Shown here piece by piece: positions 23,737 through 34,921 of a stretch of DNA of 64,000 nucleotides. Below the pieces are notes generated by a model that worked only from the letters and a program-made list of their open reading frames with translations, did not search any database and was not told where the DNA came from. The stretch spans positions 620,001 to 684,000 of the forward strand of contig JBBPUQ010000002.1 of the NCBI GenBank assembly GCA_038501195.1, given 5' to 3'. Position 1 is the stretch's first letter, and each line of letters opens with the position of its first letter. The DNA comes from Nemania diffusa (taxonomy: Eukaryota > Ascomycota > Sordariomycetes > Xylariales > Xylariaceae). The position numbers and the translations under genes were made by a program.

Positions 23737-25278
23737 ATGGTTCACACACTCATTATGATTCGTCAGCGGACAATAAGATCACTGGCTTGCGCCATCCTAA
23801 CTACTGCTACGGCCTTCGTCGCTGCTGGCGATAGCTGCTATGAAGAGCCCTCCTCTAACCTCTTCGTGAATCCTTCGTGGGAGGACGGCGACACCGCTTG
23901 GAGCTACGTCTATCCGCATTCTATTAGCACTGCTCAGCAGAGGGATGGTGCTTCTTCACTGTAAGCGTCCCACTAGGCATGAAATCTTCACACTTATTAC
24001 CTTATTCATAATCTGACTTGATTGATGTACTAGGATGTCAAGTGGTATATACCCTTACCAAACAGTAAGCCAAATTGTGGACAGTCTCGTAATTGGGACG
24101 CAGTATGACGTCTCTATCGACTTTAATCTTATCATTACCAACATTGGTCTCACTGAGGGCTGTTTTTTTGCTTTGTACCATGACTCACTGAACACTGCAA
24201 ATCTTTTTCAAACGAAATCCATGAGCTATAATCTCAACTCTCACAGCTGGCAAACACTTGCTGCTACATTTACAGCTACGAGTACCAGTTCGCGCATTGG
24301 GTTATATGTCTCTTGCTCGCCCTATAGGATTCCCCAAATTTCCATCTATGTCGATAATGCTATTTTGAGAGGTAAGAGATCAATTCAGGGTTAATTAAAT
24401 TGGGTGTTGTACTCAAAGCCACCTGTGCTGAGACTAAGAATATATCAGGTCCGGCGACAGAAGTATGTCCAGATCCGGAGCCAACGTCTGAGCCAACTGT
24501 GGCACCAACTTCCGAATCAACTCCGGATTCTACCCCCGAGTCAACGCCTACACCTTCGGATACTCCTTCTTCTGCCTCACCGAGCTCGTCCCCAGTGTCA
24601 CCGTCAAGCACCCCGACGCCAACGCCCTCTTCGGGGCCTTCGTCCATCCCGCCAAGCTCCTACTCTGCGCACGCATCTAGTTATTCTGTGTCGAGCTTTC
24701 CAGCTTCATCTACACCGGCAAACTCGCTCTCAGTACCACCATCAAGTAACCCAACGCCAACGCCTTCTTCAGGTCTCTCGTCCGTGCCAGCAAGTTCTTA
24801 TCCAGTACCCCCGTCTAGCTATCCGGTGCCTAGTTCTCCGGTTTCATCTGCGCCTCCATCTGGGTCTTCGTCAGCCCCTATCAGCTCTTATCCGGTACCT
24901 CCATCCAGTCATCCCATCTCTGGCTACCCTACTCCTTCAAACACTCCAACAGCTACACCTCCATCGGGTCCTTCAGCCCATCCTTCCGCTGGGCCTTCAT
25001 ACAATCCCTCGGCAGGCCCATCGTCGAACCCGGGAAGCTCGCTTCCAGTGCCACCGTCTAGCCATGCCATCTCCAGCTATCCAGCTCCTTCAAGCGCACC
25101 TTCTATTACACCTTCATCCGGGCCAACCGCTCCATCATCGGTCCCGATGAGTTCTTACCCGTCATATTCTTCTAGCTACCCTCACTCGAGCATTCCCTAC
25201 CCAACCCCGACCAGGAGGCCGTGTATGAGCCAGAGACGTCGACTTGCAACGCAGCAAAAGCAAGTGCGATCTGAGTAG
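23737..25278 (+). CDS. Secreted protein: globular domain plus Ser/Pro/Thr-rich tail (3 exons)
   Basis: Exons 23737-23960, 24034-24371 and 24419-25278 are joined by GTAAGC...CTAG and GTAAGA...CAAAG introns and keep frame, giving 473 aa. The leader is MIRQRTIRSLACAILTTATA; the first ATG is 6 codons earlier. Residues ~35-190 (SNLFVNPSWEDGDTAWSY through ISIYVDNAIL) have the shape of a carbohydrate-binding, jelly-roll-like domain: an N-terminal 'N..F..G...W' opening and a closing 'yvDna.l' strand. Then comes CAETKN...EVCPDPEPTS and ~250 residues of low-complexity Ser/Pro/Thr with recurring SSYPVPPSS-type units, a likely heavily O-glycosylated stalk. There is no C-terminal GPI tail; it ends in a basic stretch. 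A wall- or host-surface-binding protein is a reasonable inference; the ligand is unknown. Confidence 0.75.
24630..25190 (+). repeat. Degenerate Ser/Pro repeat within the secreted protein
   Basis: Coding repeat with units such as PSSYPVP, PTPSSGPSS and PSAGPS repeated imperfectly. Such tracts commonly vary in copy number between strains. Confidence 0.7.
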
Positions 25279-25585
25279 GAGGCTATACGCCACGAATGTA
25301 AAAGAATAGATACACGCAGGCTATCACCCGGAGTATTAGTACCATGAATATATGTAGCATCCGCTGGTCTGTTTACGTATATACAGCACCTACATAATTA
25401 GTAATGATATTAGAAAGGTATCGGTTTGTATATAATCTGTGAGAAACGGTTTGCTTATATAGTTAGAGTTCTACTATGTGCGGCGCAACATCCCTTGCAG
25501 ATTAATATTCAGTTGCTGTTCAACGTAATGCATCTTGTCGCAGCAAGGAAAGCCTATTGCGGCACTTCCATAATCTGGGTCTATA

Positions 25586-26178
25586 CAGCGCTACCCACAG
25601 GTAAAGTCAGTCAAATAATAGCCTCTTGACTTGTTTTACCTGAATTGATCGCAAAAAAGGCTTGTTTGACTGACTTGCCTGAATCTATTGACTTGATTGA
25701 TTAAGTTAATTGACCAAGTAACTCAAGCAATGTACATAAAGCGTACAGATTGTAGAAAGCAAGGTAGGTAGGTAGGTGTAGGTAGGTAAGTAGGTAGGGT
25801 GGTAGGTAGGGGTAGGGTGGTTGGTAGGTAAGGTGGTAGAATGTAGGCTAGGTAGATGTAAGTGGCTAAGTTAGTGGCTAGGTAAGTGGCTAGGTAAGTG
25901 GCTAGGTAAGTGGCTAGGTAAGTGGCTGTGTACGTGGCTGAAAAAAACAGGGTGCTACCTAGTCTACCTAGGAAAAGAAGGCTTCTTTTTTACCAAAAAA
26001 ACAACAAAAAATATTTAAAAAAAAAATAGGAAAATTAATTGAAAGTAATTGATAAGTAACAAGTCAGGTAAAGAATTATTACTTTACCTGCAATCAATTT
26101 TAAAACGATTATTTGGACTGGATTGGGTCAATTAATTGACAGTCAGTCAAAGTATTACTTTACCTGTGGGTAGCGCTG
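25586..26178. mobile_element. Complete 593-bp hAT-type MITE
   Basis: Perfect 22-bp terminal inverted repeats begin CAGCGCTACCCACAGGTAAA at the left and occur inverted at the right. The element is flanked by a perfect 8-bp direct repeat GGTCTATA (25578-25585 and 26179-26186). An 8-bp duplication plus CAG-type termini is the hAT signature. The interior has subterminal repeats of the GGTAAAGT motif and GTCAGTCAAA-like boxes, then a GGTA/GGCTAGGTAAGT tandem tract (25762-25930). No transposase frame exists, so it must have been mobilised in trans. It sits about 520 bp upstream of the YtcJ-like gene. Confidence 0.9.
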
Positions 26179-26697
26179 GGTCTATATGAGCTAGTAGGGA
26201 ATATCCTCTATAGCCCCTTTTTTATCCAAGATACCCGGAAGTAACACTGTGCGCCCTACTGTGTCAGCTTCTTTTGTTAACTAGACTCTCTGTTTTTTTA
26301 CTCGCTATCTACTAAGTAGCTCATCGCTATTACCCTTAATTAGGTCTGCAGACAATCTGATTTTAAAGCCCATAGCAAGAACAACAGTGAACACTATCGG
26401 CATCAAAATCATGGTTTTTCACTCCCATGAGTCCCATCACGCACGAAGGTTCAATGCGATGTAACCACGGCCTGCCAAGCAATGACTTCAGCCAAATTCT
26501 CCAATGCCGGCTTACAAAGCTCTTACTAGTAAGCAGTTGTAATCGCTGATTGAGAGTCAAACTATTTGAAAACCAGCACGAAATTCTAGGTACATAAATG
26601 GAGTGCGTTGTTTTAAGCGACAGATCATTTGCACTTGACCTATGTCTACTCGGCGGGAACTCGATAGTGGTTCTCTAGATGCGCTTGGGTAACGGAA

Positions 26698-28392
26698 ATG
26701 GCTGGAGTGAGACTAACATTGTTCATGAAGCTCCTGATTGTCCTGGTTCTGTCTTTGATATTCTTATCGGAACATATCTCAGTAATTGGGGCTAATGTAA
26801 ACCATGCAAATGGCTATCGTCGAATAACCGGACCACTGCGGGGAGATTTGATACTAAGCAATGGAAATATCCATACTATGAACGATAGCGGGGATGTGGT
26901 GTCGGTTGTTGGGATCAAAGACGGGTTCATCATCTACGTCGGAGAAAACCAAACGGAAGCCCTCGATAAGTTTGACAATACCCCAAGCATCGTGGATCTA
27001 AAGGGTCATGTTGCGATTCCTGGACTGATCGACTGCCATAATCATATTGTGCTGTTAGGAAATCGGCCGGGATATCATACACCTTTAGAGAATGCATACT
27101 CTGTCACCGATGTACAGAATACCTACAGGTCACGCGCTGATGGCGCGCCTCAGGGCAGCTTCATTACAACTATTGGCGGATTCCACCCCAATCAGTTCAA
27201 TGAGAGACGACTTCCAACACTTGAGGAGCTTGACCAAGCTGTGCCAGACCACCCCGTATTTGTTTCTTATGGTTTCGCGGGCCCGGCAACAACAAACAGT
27301 CTCGGGAAAGCCTTTTTTGAATCACTGGCCGAGCCTCCGGTGATCGGAGCGAACGGTTCAATCTCTTCTGGCGAGAATAACGGCAAGGCACTACTAGCTC
27401 TTCGGCAACAGCTCACATTTGAGGATCGCAAACGGGGGGTCCATGACGCGATGGCATATGCAGCGTCATTAGGGGTCACAACTCACCTCGACCAGGGCGC
27501 GTTTCCAGCAACCGGCACGCCATCCGATGGCGCAGCTAACGAAGACCTCTATGCGATGCATCTGCCCTGGCTATCTGTTTACGATGAAGAAGGCGGTATT
27601 ATACGGCTCCGGATTAACTTCCTCCACATGGACGACACTCCTGAAGTCCTAACAGTACAGCAGCGGCTCCTCAACACTTTCAAGTTCTTCGGCAACTATA
27701 TGCTGCGGACTGGTGGGATCGGAGAATTCATAACTACGGATTATGCAGGGGGCGCGTTCTTCAACGAGGCCGCCCAGCGTATTGCAAAAGCAGGCTGGCG
27801 CCTCGAGGTACATTCCCTGACAAGCACCGATTTCCAAACACAAATCCAGGCATTTGAGTCCATCAACGCGAACAACAGCGTCGAAGATCTGAGATGGGTC
27901 GTTGCCCATGTACCACAGATCACTCCGACGTACCTGGAACGGCTTAAGAAGATAGGAGGCGGTGTCAATCTCTCGGGATGGCAGTATCTGGCAGGCACAG
28001 GGCCGCAAGCCGGACCTCCGTTCCAGGATATTCTAGCCAGCGGCATCCCGGCCGGGATCGGTGCCGACGGGATGCAGATCGCTCCCCTGAATCCGTGGAT
28101 CCATGCCTACTATGCTACCACTGGGAAGAACGCCCTGGGTCAGCAGATCAACCCGGGCCAGCAAATTAGTCGACAGGAATTGCTCCATCTATACACGCGT
28201 GCAAATCAGTGGTTTCTCGGTGGCGCGGATGAACAGTTGCTCGGGTCGCTTGAAGTCGGACGGCTCGGAGATATAATCGTTCTAAATAAGGATTACTTCA
28301 CTATCTCCGATGATGAATTGAAGGAACTACAATCGATCCTAACGGTTGTAGGAGGTAGTGTGGTTTATGGCGATGGAAGTTTGGGGGCCTAG
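26698..28392 (+). CDS. Secreted amidohydrolase family 3 (YtcJ-like) protein, 564 aa
   Basis: Intronless. An N-terminal hydrophobic leader (about residues 8-32, LFMKLLIVLVLSLIFLSE) precedes a beta-sandwich start DLILSNGNIHTMNDSGDVVS. Metal ligands of the amidohydrolase fold are in place: H114-N-H116 in GLIDCHNHI, H372 in EVHSLTS, H404 in VVAHVPQ and D457 in GIGADGMQ. The C-terminal GSLEVGRLGDIIVLNKDYF closes the sandwich, as in imidazolonepropionase- and YtcJ-type enzymes. Known relatives hydrolyse N-substituted amides (for example N-substituted formamide deformylase); this substrate is unknown. Secretion or membrane anchoring is predicted from the leader. The length matches full-size family members. 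Confidence 0.88.
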   Translation: MAGVRLTLFMKLLIVLVLSLIFLSEHISVIGANVNHANGYRRITGPLRGDLILSNGNIHTMNDSGDVVSVVGIKDGFIIYVGENQTEALDKFDNTPSIVDLKGHVAIPGLIDCHNHIVLLGNRPGYHTPLENAYSVTDVQNTYRSRADGAPQGSFITTIGGFHPNQFNERRLPTLEELDQAVPDHPVFVSYGFAGPATTNSLGKAFFESLAEPPVIGANGSISSGENNGKALLALRQQLTFEDRKRGVHDAMAYAASLGVTTHLDQGAFPATGTPSDGAANEDLYAMHLPWLSVYDEEGGIIRLRINFLHMDDTPEVLTVQQRLLNTFKFFGNYMLRTGGIGEFITTDYAGGAFFNEAAQRIAKAGWRLEVHSLTSTDFQTQIQAFESINANNSVEDLRWVVAHVPQITPTYLERLKKIGGGVNLSGWQYLAGTGPQAGPPFQDILASGIPAGIGADGMQIAPLNPWIHAYYATTGKNALGQQINPGQQISRQELLHLYTRANQWFLGGADEQLLGSLEVGRLGDIIVLNKDYFTISDDELKELQSILTVVGGSVVYGDGSLGA

Positions 28393-29135
28393 AGGCCAAA
28401 CTATCAGTCTATCGCCGAAGATATATTAGAACTTGGTACTTAATTATCGTCTAATTTTGTTTGATGGTGAAGTGGTGTAACGGGCTCTTTATCCTCTAAA
28501 GTATCTCAAGTCGTAATAGCGCGTGGCCTTAGCTTACTTCTAAACCGATAATTGTCAAGTCGGGCACTTAACTACTGCAGCCACCTTACGGCTGAGACAG
28601 AACATCAGTTATTTATATATCAGATTTCCGAGTAACAGACAACAAGTGTGGTACTATCTACGCTATTCTAGTTTATATCAAATTGCTGTAGCTTCCAAGA
28701 GAGTTCTATAGATCGAGGATAGTCAAGTACAAGCGAGTCTCGAGTCGCGGTTACGTAGCAGTTTATAGGTTAATGCTGAACTGTATTGTTTCTGAGCCCT
28801 TAATTAGTAAGATAACAGGAAAGACTCTTATTAGTATGTAACGGCACCTTTCAATAAAAACACTCAAAGGTGTCCACATGCGTCTTTCAAGCCATATTGC
28901 CTGAAGATTGGTCATAGTATGACAATTTATTTTCTACACATCTCAAAACCCGAGGGGAAGGCCTATCTATAATATGTGCAAGTTATAATTGTGGGGAGAA
29001 GGAAAGTGACATGAAATGCATTTCTCGATTATGTACTAGAGGCAGCTTTTGACGTATGAGTATCATAGTCTCTTCATGTTCTCAAGATTTGGTTCAAAAC
29101 AGAGGCAAGGTAATCGTGATAGAAACACCACATTA
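28393..29135. other. Intergenic, convergent 3' ends
   Basis: About 740 bp between the converging amidohydrolase and DUF7580 genes. No gene or repeat was seen. Confidence 0.5.
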
Positions 29136-31050
29136 TTACCAGGCTTCACAACTCTTTAGCAATGGTAGGATAATGTTCTCGCAGTACATTTTGAGAAATT
29201 CATCGTCATCCCAGCAGCGAAGTCTCCCAGAGTAAAGACCCAGGCACTGCTCGATTGCTCTTAGATGATGAATAGGTATCGAGTCTGAAGTCGCCTGCAA
29301 CCAACGAATAGCGGCCATGTGACGCTTTTCAGGGGTGTCTGTTCCACCAAAAGCCGTATTGTTGGCCCATATCTCTAGTGTCAGGTGATGCCAGACTTCG
29401 AGGAGAATGATAGCAAGCTCGAGGAGGGTGGGTTGCGGATCGGGGTGTGTCAAGTTTGCCCGACTAGGTTCCGTGACTTGCTCAACGAACGGACTCGAGA
29501 GAGTTCTTGTAGTCTTAGAATTCTCTTGGACTAAGAGTTTGACCACCTTACTACTGAAGGGCGGATTAGACCAGCTCGTTTGCTGTAGTTGTAAGACCGA
29601 GGAAGCAATGTCAAGTGCGAGGAGAGTTCGATGTCGAAAAGAAATCCGAGCATTTTCATCAGCAATTCCTTGTTGCAGGACTTCTTCTAGGCTAGTTGGA
29701 GATAATAGCCTGCGTCGTGGATTTGGCTGTTGTTCCATCAGATGCAAAGACTCTCTAGCGAGACCAAGACTGAGCATGTATCCGTCAGTTTTATGGAGAC
29801 CGATCAAGTCGCAGATCCCAAGAACCTTTTGGGCGGATGTATTTTCCGAGCTGGCAATGTTGTTGTCTCGAAACGCACAAGACGCCTATATTTCTGTTAA
29901 CATATGTATTGTTCATTCGGACTGGTTCCTAATTGATGATACTGACCTAGTGCTTTCGGCTCCCGTATCCGCAGTCATGTCGTCAGGGTTCGCATTAACA
30001 TATGCTTCTTCGAACCGCCCTCTCAAGTCAAAGACAAGATTAAATGTCATAGAAACGTTTCCTCGCAGTCCAGGTACTTTTGATGTCCTAGTTGCGGGTA
30101 TTCGAGCCTGGAGCTCAAGCAGTACTTTATGATTGGTCTGGCATTTACATGTGCAGGGTTGGCAGGTGGCTATGAATAGTGATTTTGCATATGCAGACAC
30201 TCGAGTGAGCCTTGCCGAAATTATGCTGGACTCACGTGACGGGAGTTTAGTCGTATATTCTCTCTCTGTCTTCATGCCTTTAATAATCGTTTTGAGAGAG
30301 AGACGGTCCTCTCGTAATGATTCGATAAGTGTGCTTAAAGCACCCCGTTCTATTGAGAATGAGATCCTTTCTTTAAATTCAAAATTCCGTCCTTGTATTG
30401 GGGGATTCGCAGCAAGCAGCGCATTTAGATCATCTTTTGATGCCTGCGATTTTCATTAGAATGAACGGAATAATCTATCATGTCTTGCGTACATCGGGTA
30501 ATCGTCGCATGTGCCTCAATTTATTTGCAATTTTTCTCATGCACTCTTCATACCGCCTGAGAACATCTAGAAAGGCAGCATGGTGAGAACCCAAATACCT
30601 ATCAAATTTAAAATCAGCTGTCGTAGTCTTGAGCGTGCGCCGTCAACGTTTTGGGCACTTAGGCAGCCCTCGAGATATTATGAGTGATCGCTTGAAAAGA
30701 AACTTTGACGTGCTTGTAAACGACTATAACAGAAAGAAGACCACTCCAATAGCTGCTTACACTTGAAGCCGAGTTCCAGTTTTCTCATTTAAGAGAATGA
30801 GAAGACAGTCTTCCTCGGTTATATCCGTTCTGTCTTCCACTTCCTCGATTTCTGCGTCCCGGAGGAGCTGAAGAATGTCAAAATAAAAAGACGTTCTTTG
30901 GTCTCGAAGTCGGTCTAACAATATTTCTAACTGGCCTCTGTACTTGTAAAGCGCGGCGAGGCTTCCATGGCCTGCCTTGTAATGCTCTAGAGCTGATATT
31001 AACAATGGTATAGCTCCAAGAACGATACCTGCAATTTCAAACCCAGACAT
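29136..31050 (-). CDS. DUF7580-type protein (4 exons), candidate immunity/allorecognition factor
   Basis: Exons on the minus strand: 31050-30761, 30598-30493, 30443-29943, 29885-29136, all GT-AG and frame-consistent, 548 aa. It starts MSGFEIAGIVLGAIPLLISA LEHY, the typical amphipathic N-terminal helix of fungal HeLo/SesA-like and DUF7580 proteins, followed by helical segments (YRGQLEILLDRLRDQRTSFY, FEFKERISFSIERGALSTLI). A mid-protein ATCQPCTCKCQTNHKVLLEL box precedes LQARIPATR. The C-terminal half has the DUF7580 layout: VLGICDLIGLHKTDGYMLSL, HRTLLALDIASSVLQLQQTS W, LLELAIILLEVWHHLTLEIW and YSGRLRCWDDDEFLKMYCEN. It is head-to-head with the C2H2 gene at 31382. The molecular function of the family is not established; similar N-terminal helices occur in cell-death executors. 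Confidence 0.8.
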
Positions 31051-31381
31051 CTTCGCTGCTCAATCTGCTAACGTACCAGCACTAGGTTCAGAAATATTGC
31101 ATTAGGTATCAATAATAATATCGCCTGGACTTTTAAACGGGTTAACCGGGATGCCATATGGAATGTCTGTAGTAAAATGATGGCGATTATCTGACTAACC
31201 TAGAAGGAGGCGGGGTATTATGAAATTGTTGATATCGCTTATCAGAAGGTAGCATTCTAAGCAAGTGTCGAACCCTCTTCGCTCTCATATTTCCTAAATG
31301 AATACTTCTTGTCGAACACATAACTTATCGAGGTCTCGACGAGTCTTATCCTTTAATCAAACTATTATAAATTCATCTGAG
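31051..31381. promoter_or_regulatory. 331-bp shared divergent promoter
   Basis: The DUF7580 gene starts leftward at 31050 and the C2H2 gene rightward at 31382, so any promoters must lie here or overlap the upstream frame at 31298-31381. The spacing suggests co-regulation; no specific element was identified. Confidence 0.5.
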
Positions 31382-33054
31382 ATGGCTGATCCGCTACTCT
31401 TTGAGCTAGGATTGAAAGTATCGGAGGGCTTCAGCAAGCTCCTTTCTGTGAGGGGAGCAGCAGAATCTTTAAACGTACCACATCTTACGTCTGAAGCGGA
31501 GAGATTCCAGCTCTGGGCACATAGCCTTGGGCTACATCAAGAAGGCCATGCATCGCTTGACTACCGGGTGAGGGATGCTGTTATTCTAAAAAAACGATTG
31601 GCAGAGCTTTTGCAACAACTTATAAATCACTCTGAGAATATTTTTTCAATTGTCATCGGCGAGCGTAAGCCTGTCGAAATAATAGAAGGTCTGAATCAAG
31701 ATGACAGTTCTTCTAGCAGTTCTTCTTGTGATAGCGGGCGCCATACCGAGCTATCTAGCAATGAAAGCTCATTTCACGAGGTGGAATTCCGAATTCAAAG
31801 CCTTGAAGAGAGGTTGAATGCTTTATACAGCCTGGCAACACGGATTCGAAACCCGAGAAATCGACCGTCCCGTACCATTGACGACCTGTATAAACGTATT
31901 CCGGTCGGCATTAGAGAAGCGCATGTCCACGAGTGTGAACAACGAGAGACTAACATAGCAAGTTATATTCTTCAGCAACATATTTTGCAGAATATGGATC
32001 GTAAAGAAATTGAAGCCTTGACCGAAAGCGCTTCAGAAGATATACTATCACGATACACTTCCTACACATCCTGGCTGGTCCGTCGCACCGGAATAGCAAA
32101 TGCCAGACGGAAGCAGCAGTTGCTTTATTGGAAAGAGCATTCTATGCGACTAGGCCGACACAGTCATAATCATATAAAAACCGCTCAAACTACTCCCGTT
32201 AAGCAAGACATTAATAGAACCGGAGAGAGTGTTCTTCCCACCACGATGACAAAGAGAGGTCCTACTGCCCCGTCATTTGCAACATCTGCAACCCCGTTAC
32301 CCAACCTGAAGCCTGAGGACCTTAAATCGGTCATATCAACACAAAGCCGTACCTCAATCATCCCTGGTATGCAAAATGAGGCGCTCAATTGGCCTCCTCC
32401 ACCCAAAGGAATCGGCCCCGGAGAGTATTTTGAGTGCCCTTACTGCAGAGTCTTATGCCCTGCACGATACTTGAAACAGGGCGCTTGGGAGTAAGCTTTC
32501 CGTCATTCCTTTTAGATAATATTCATGAATTATTAACTACTCCAAACAGAAACCATCTGATACACGACCTGCAGCCCTATCATTGCACTTATGAGCTCTG
32601 CCGGGATCCAAATCGCTTGTACGGGTCCAAGCAGGAATGGATAGACCACGAAAGCCAACACAGCAGAATCTGGTACTGTATGGAACATGATATTGAGTAC
32701 GAGACACAGCCCGAATACACCGATCATCTGACGTTGGATCATCCTGTAATTGCAGCCGAGCACTTTTCTGAGGAGCTCTTGGGAGCTGCCATGCGGCCCT
32801 CTGCAAAAGTTCATCGGGGCTGTCCCTTCTGTCCAATCATGTTTGCTAATATTAGAGAGATGCAAGATCATCTTGCTACTCACCTTGAACGGCTCGCCCT
32901 TACTACTCTCGCCATAGTTGAAAGCAATTCTGGGGAATATGAAGCTTCTGCACGATCGTCAGACAGTGGGCAGGCCCAAATGCCAGGCCGTTTAGGGTCA
33001 TTAATCGGAGATTTCGGGCACAAGTTCGGTAGGAGACTTGGAAGACTATATTAA
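31382..33054 (+). CDS. C2H2-type zinc-finger protein with helical N-terminus (2 or more exons)
   Basis: Exons 31382-32490 and 32550-33054 (GTAAGC...AACAG intron) give 537 aa from MADPLLFELGLKVSEGFSKL; an upstream in-frame ATG at 31298 would add 28 residues. The N-terminal half is helical with an SSSSSSCDS linker. The C-terminal finger array follows the fungal layout: C352-P-Y-C355 with H372/H375 in NHLIHDLQPY, then CTYELC, YGSKQEWIDHESQH, WYCMEHD, FTDHL-like YTDHLTLDH, and CPFCPIMFANIREMQDHL with ATHLERLALTTL. These occur in fungal ankyrin/STAND-associated proteins of unknown role. A possible 50-bp intron, 33029-33078 (GTAGGA...TATAG), would skip the stop and join the open frame at 33079-33812 in phase, adding ~240 residues. 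Confidence 0.75.
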
Positions 33055-33078
33055 CATGGCTAAAGTTAACGATTATAG

Positions 33079-33812
33079 GTCTCGAAAAGATACCATTTTC
33101 CACGCTTCGCATAGGATCGCTGGTATTTTATCCAAGCGCCAACTGGGCGGGTGGAACAAGACTTGTTATTTATAACTCGAGCGAGGCGAAATTTATCTAT
33201 TACTTCCCATCACGTACTGGTGGGTGTGTGATAGAATACAGTTTAACTGAAATTTCACGCATCGAATTTGCCGATAGGGTGTTAACGATTACGCTACAAA
33301 GGCCACCGTTATTCTTCATTCGCAGGGGCGAAGTAGAGCTGCAACAGTGCAACGACTTCACCATTGATCAGAATGCCACCCATGACCTCGTCCACTTTAT
33401 TCTACAGCCAGAAGACGTAGAGGAAAGGGGGTTTCAACAACTCGTGGCCTCAATAAATACACTTCTCGAGTCGAGCAATACTATATCAACTCAAGAAGTG
33501 GATCAACCGGATTGGAAGATCATGCTTGAGCTTTTCGAAAAAGCAGACCAAATTGATAACGACGAATGGCTCTGGAACACTGAAGAGTGGCGTGAAGGAA
33601 GCTCTGTCGAGACTCTGGGCGAGGCTGACAACAACGGTGATATCGGCCTGGGTATCGAAGGGTTTGAGTGGCTAAGCGAAGGTGAATATTCTCTAGCAGA
33701 AGCGATAGCCAAGATGCCACGGCTTAATTTCTCGCCCTCATTTTCCAGAAACTTCCGTCCTCACGACTTCCGTCTTCACGGAGACAAGATTTTGTCAAGG
33801 CGCCGTACTTGA
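33079..33812 (+). CDS. Unrecognised coding segment, likely downstream exon of the C2H2 gene
   Basis: The frame is open from 33055 to the stop at 33812 but has no suitable ATG at its start; the first 57 codons run through GGTRLVIYNSSEAKFIYYFP, SRTGGCVIEYSLTEISRIEF and LTITLQRPPLFFIRRGEVEL, coherent protein-like sequence with alternating beta strands. The last third is acidic (DEWLWNTEEWREGSS) and ends in a basic tail. Joining through the 33029-33078 intron keeps frame. Strands ending in a 'RPPLFF' motif recall a PH-like fold seen in several fungal proteins; that is a guess. Alternatives are a separate gene with an unseen first exon or a decayed gene. Confidence 0.45.
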
Positions 33813-33831
33813 TATCAGAGATAACGGTATA

Positions 33832-34085
33832 TAAGCTCCACATCGTTGGCAAGTATACTCAGGGACACAAAGTGTGGCACATATGCTATGTCGAAGTAGA
33901 TGGTGTCTGTTATTGGGATACTTGGCAAATAGAGAATATATTGCGGGCTATGGAGTTAGAGCTAATGGAAGGACGGTATTTACACATTAAATGTTGACCG
34001 GGATCATGCGAAAGGCATTAAATCGCCCAAACCTCTCAAGTAAAAGTCTAAAGAGACAAGCAACATGGAGCTATAAGACTAATAG
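33832..34085 (+). repeat. Less-mutated copy of a ~255-bp duplicated segment
   Basis: It is about 80-85% identical by eye to 38391-38647 in the same orientation. This copy keeps a short open frame (HKVWHICYVEVDGVCYWDTW), which is broken by stops in the other copy. Confidence 0.75.
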
Positions 34086-34921
34086 TCTCGTCGTGTTCCC
34101 CGTATAAGATCTCAGAGCCGGCCTCCATACCCCATATACCGCAATGGCCTAGCAGTGGCTATGTATAACAGGCAGCTAGAAATATGTCTAACCTAGAGCA
34201 ATCCCTTGTATTTTCAGGCGCATGCTCGAAACTTATTTCTGTAGAATTCTCTCACTCCGAGGTTCTGTTACAATCTCTCGCTCGCAGTTAGGCTAGGGAC
34301 CAAGGAAGTGGTATTTTTATTATATTAAATGCATCTCGGCATGTCACGTGATCTCACGCTTCCTTGTTGCCTTAAGTTGCTCAGGTACTCATGATGGATC
34401 TATTAGATCTATCAGAAACCAAGATGTAGGGTTGGCCGGGATGTTGGTCACCGATGTTATCAAGTCTATAAAAAAAGAACCACCAGCATCGCGACCCTAT
34501 GATTCTGCCTTGTAAATTCTTAGGTCGCTTTCAAGACGGGACGCTTAAACTCGAACCGTCAAAGGCGGGCTAGACCCCAACGTATTGCTATTATCGCACA
34601 AGAGACTGCCTAATTATTCCCTGTATTGCTAAAATTATCACTCGCCGCGTACCATTCGGCTCTGCTGTTTATTTTTAGAGACTGCTGTAGCTTAGACAGA
34701 GCTCGATACTACAGCAGAGCGGGGGCCAGTGCAACTGCAGATATTTCCCTAATAATGTTCATCCCTCCTTAATGGTACTTTGCTTTCATAGAAGTCCCTC
34801 ATTTATTACCTCTGAAAGCCAAAAACAAGAATTTATATAGCTTTTGCTTGAACTAATAGATCTCGTACGGCATATCTCAGAAAGTAGGTGCAGTCCTAAC
34901 CCAGTGGTCTCTGAGGTCTTC
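34086..34921. other. Intergenic, no gene seen
   Basis: About 830 bp upstream of the DUF3176 gene; presumably its promoter. Confidence 0.45.

Noticed and set aside
24404..25150. 248-codon frame overlapping the Ser/Pro-rich tail
   Set aside because: It is a +1 shadow rich in Arg/Leu/Gln; the Ser/Pro frame joins in phase to the upstream exons and has the signal peptide.
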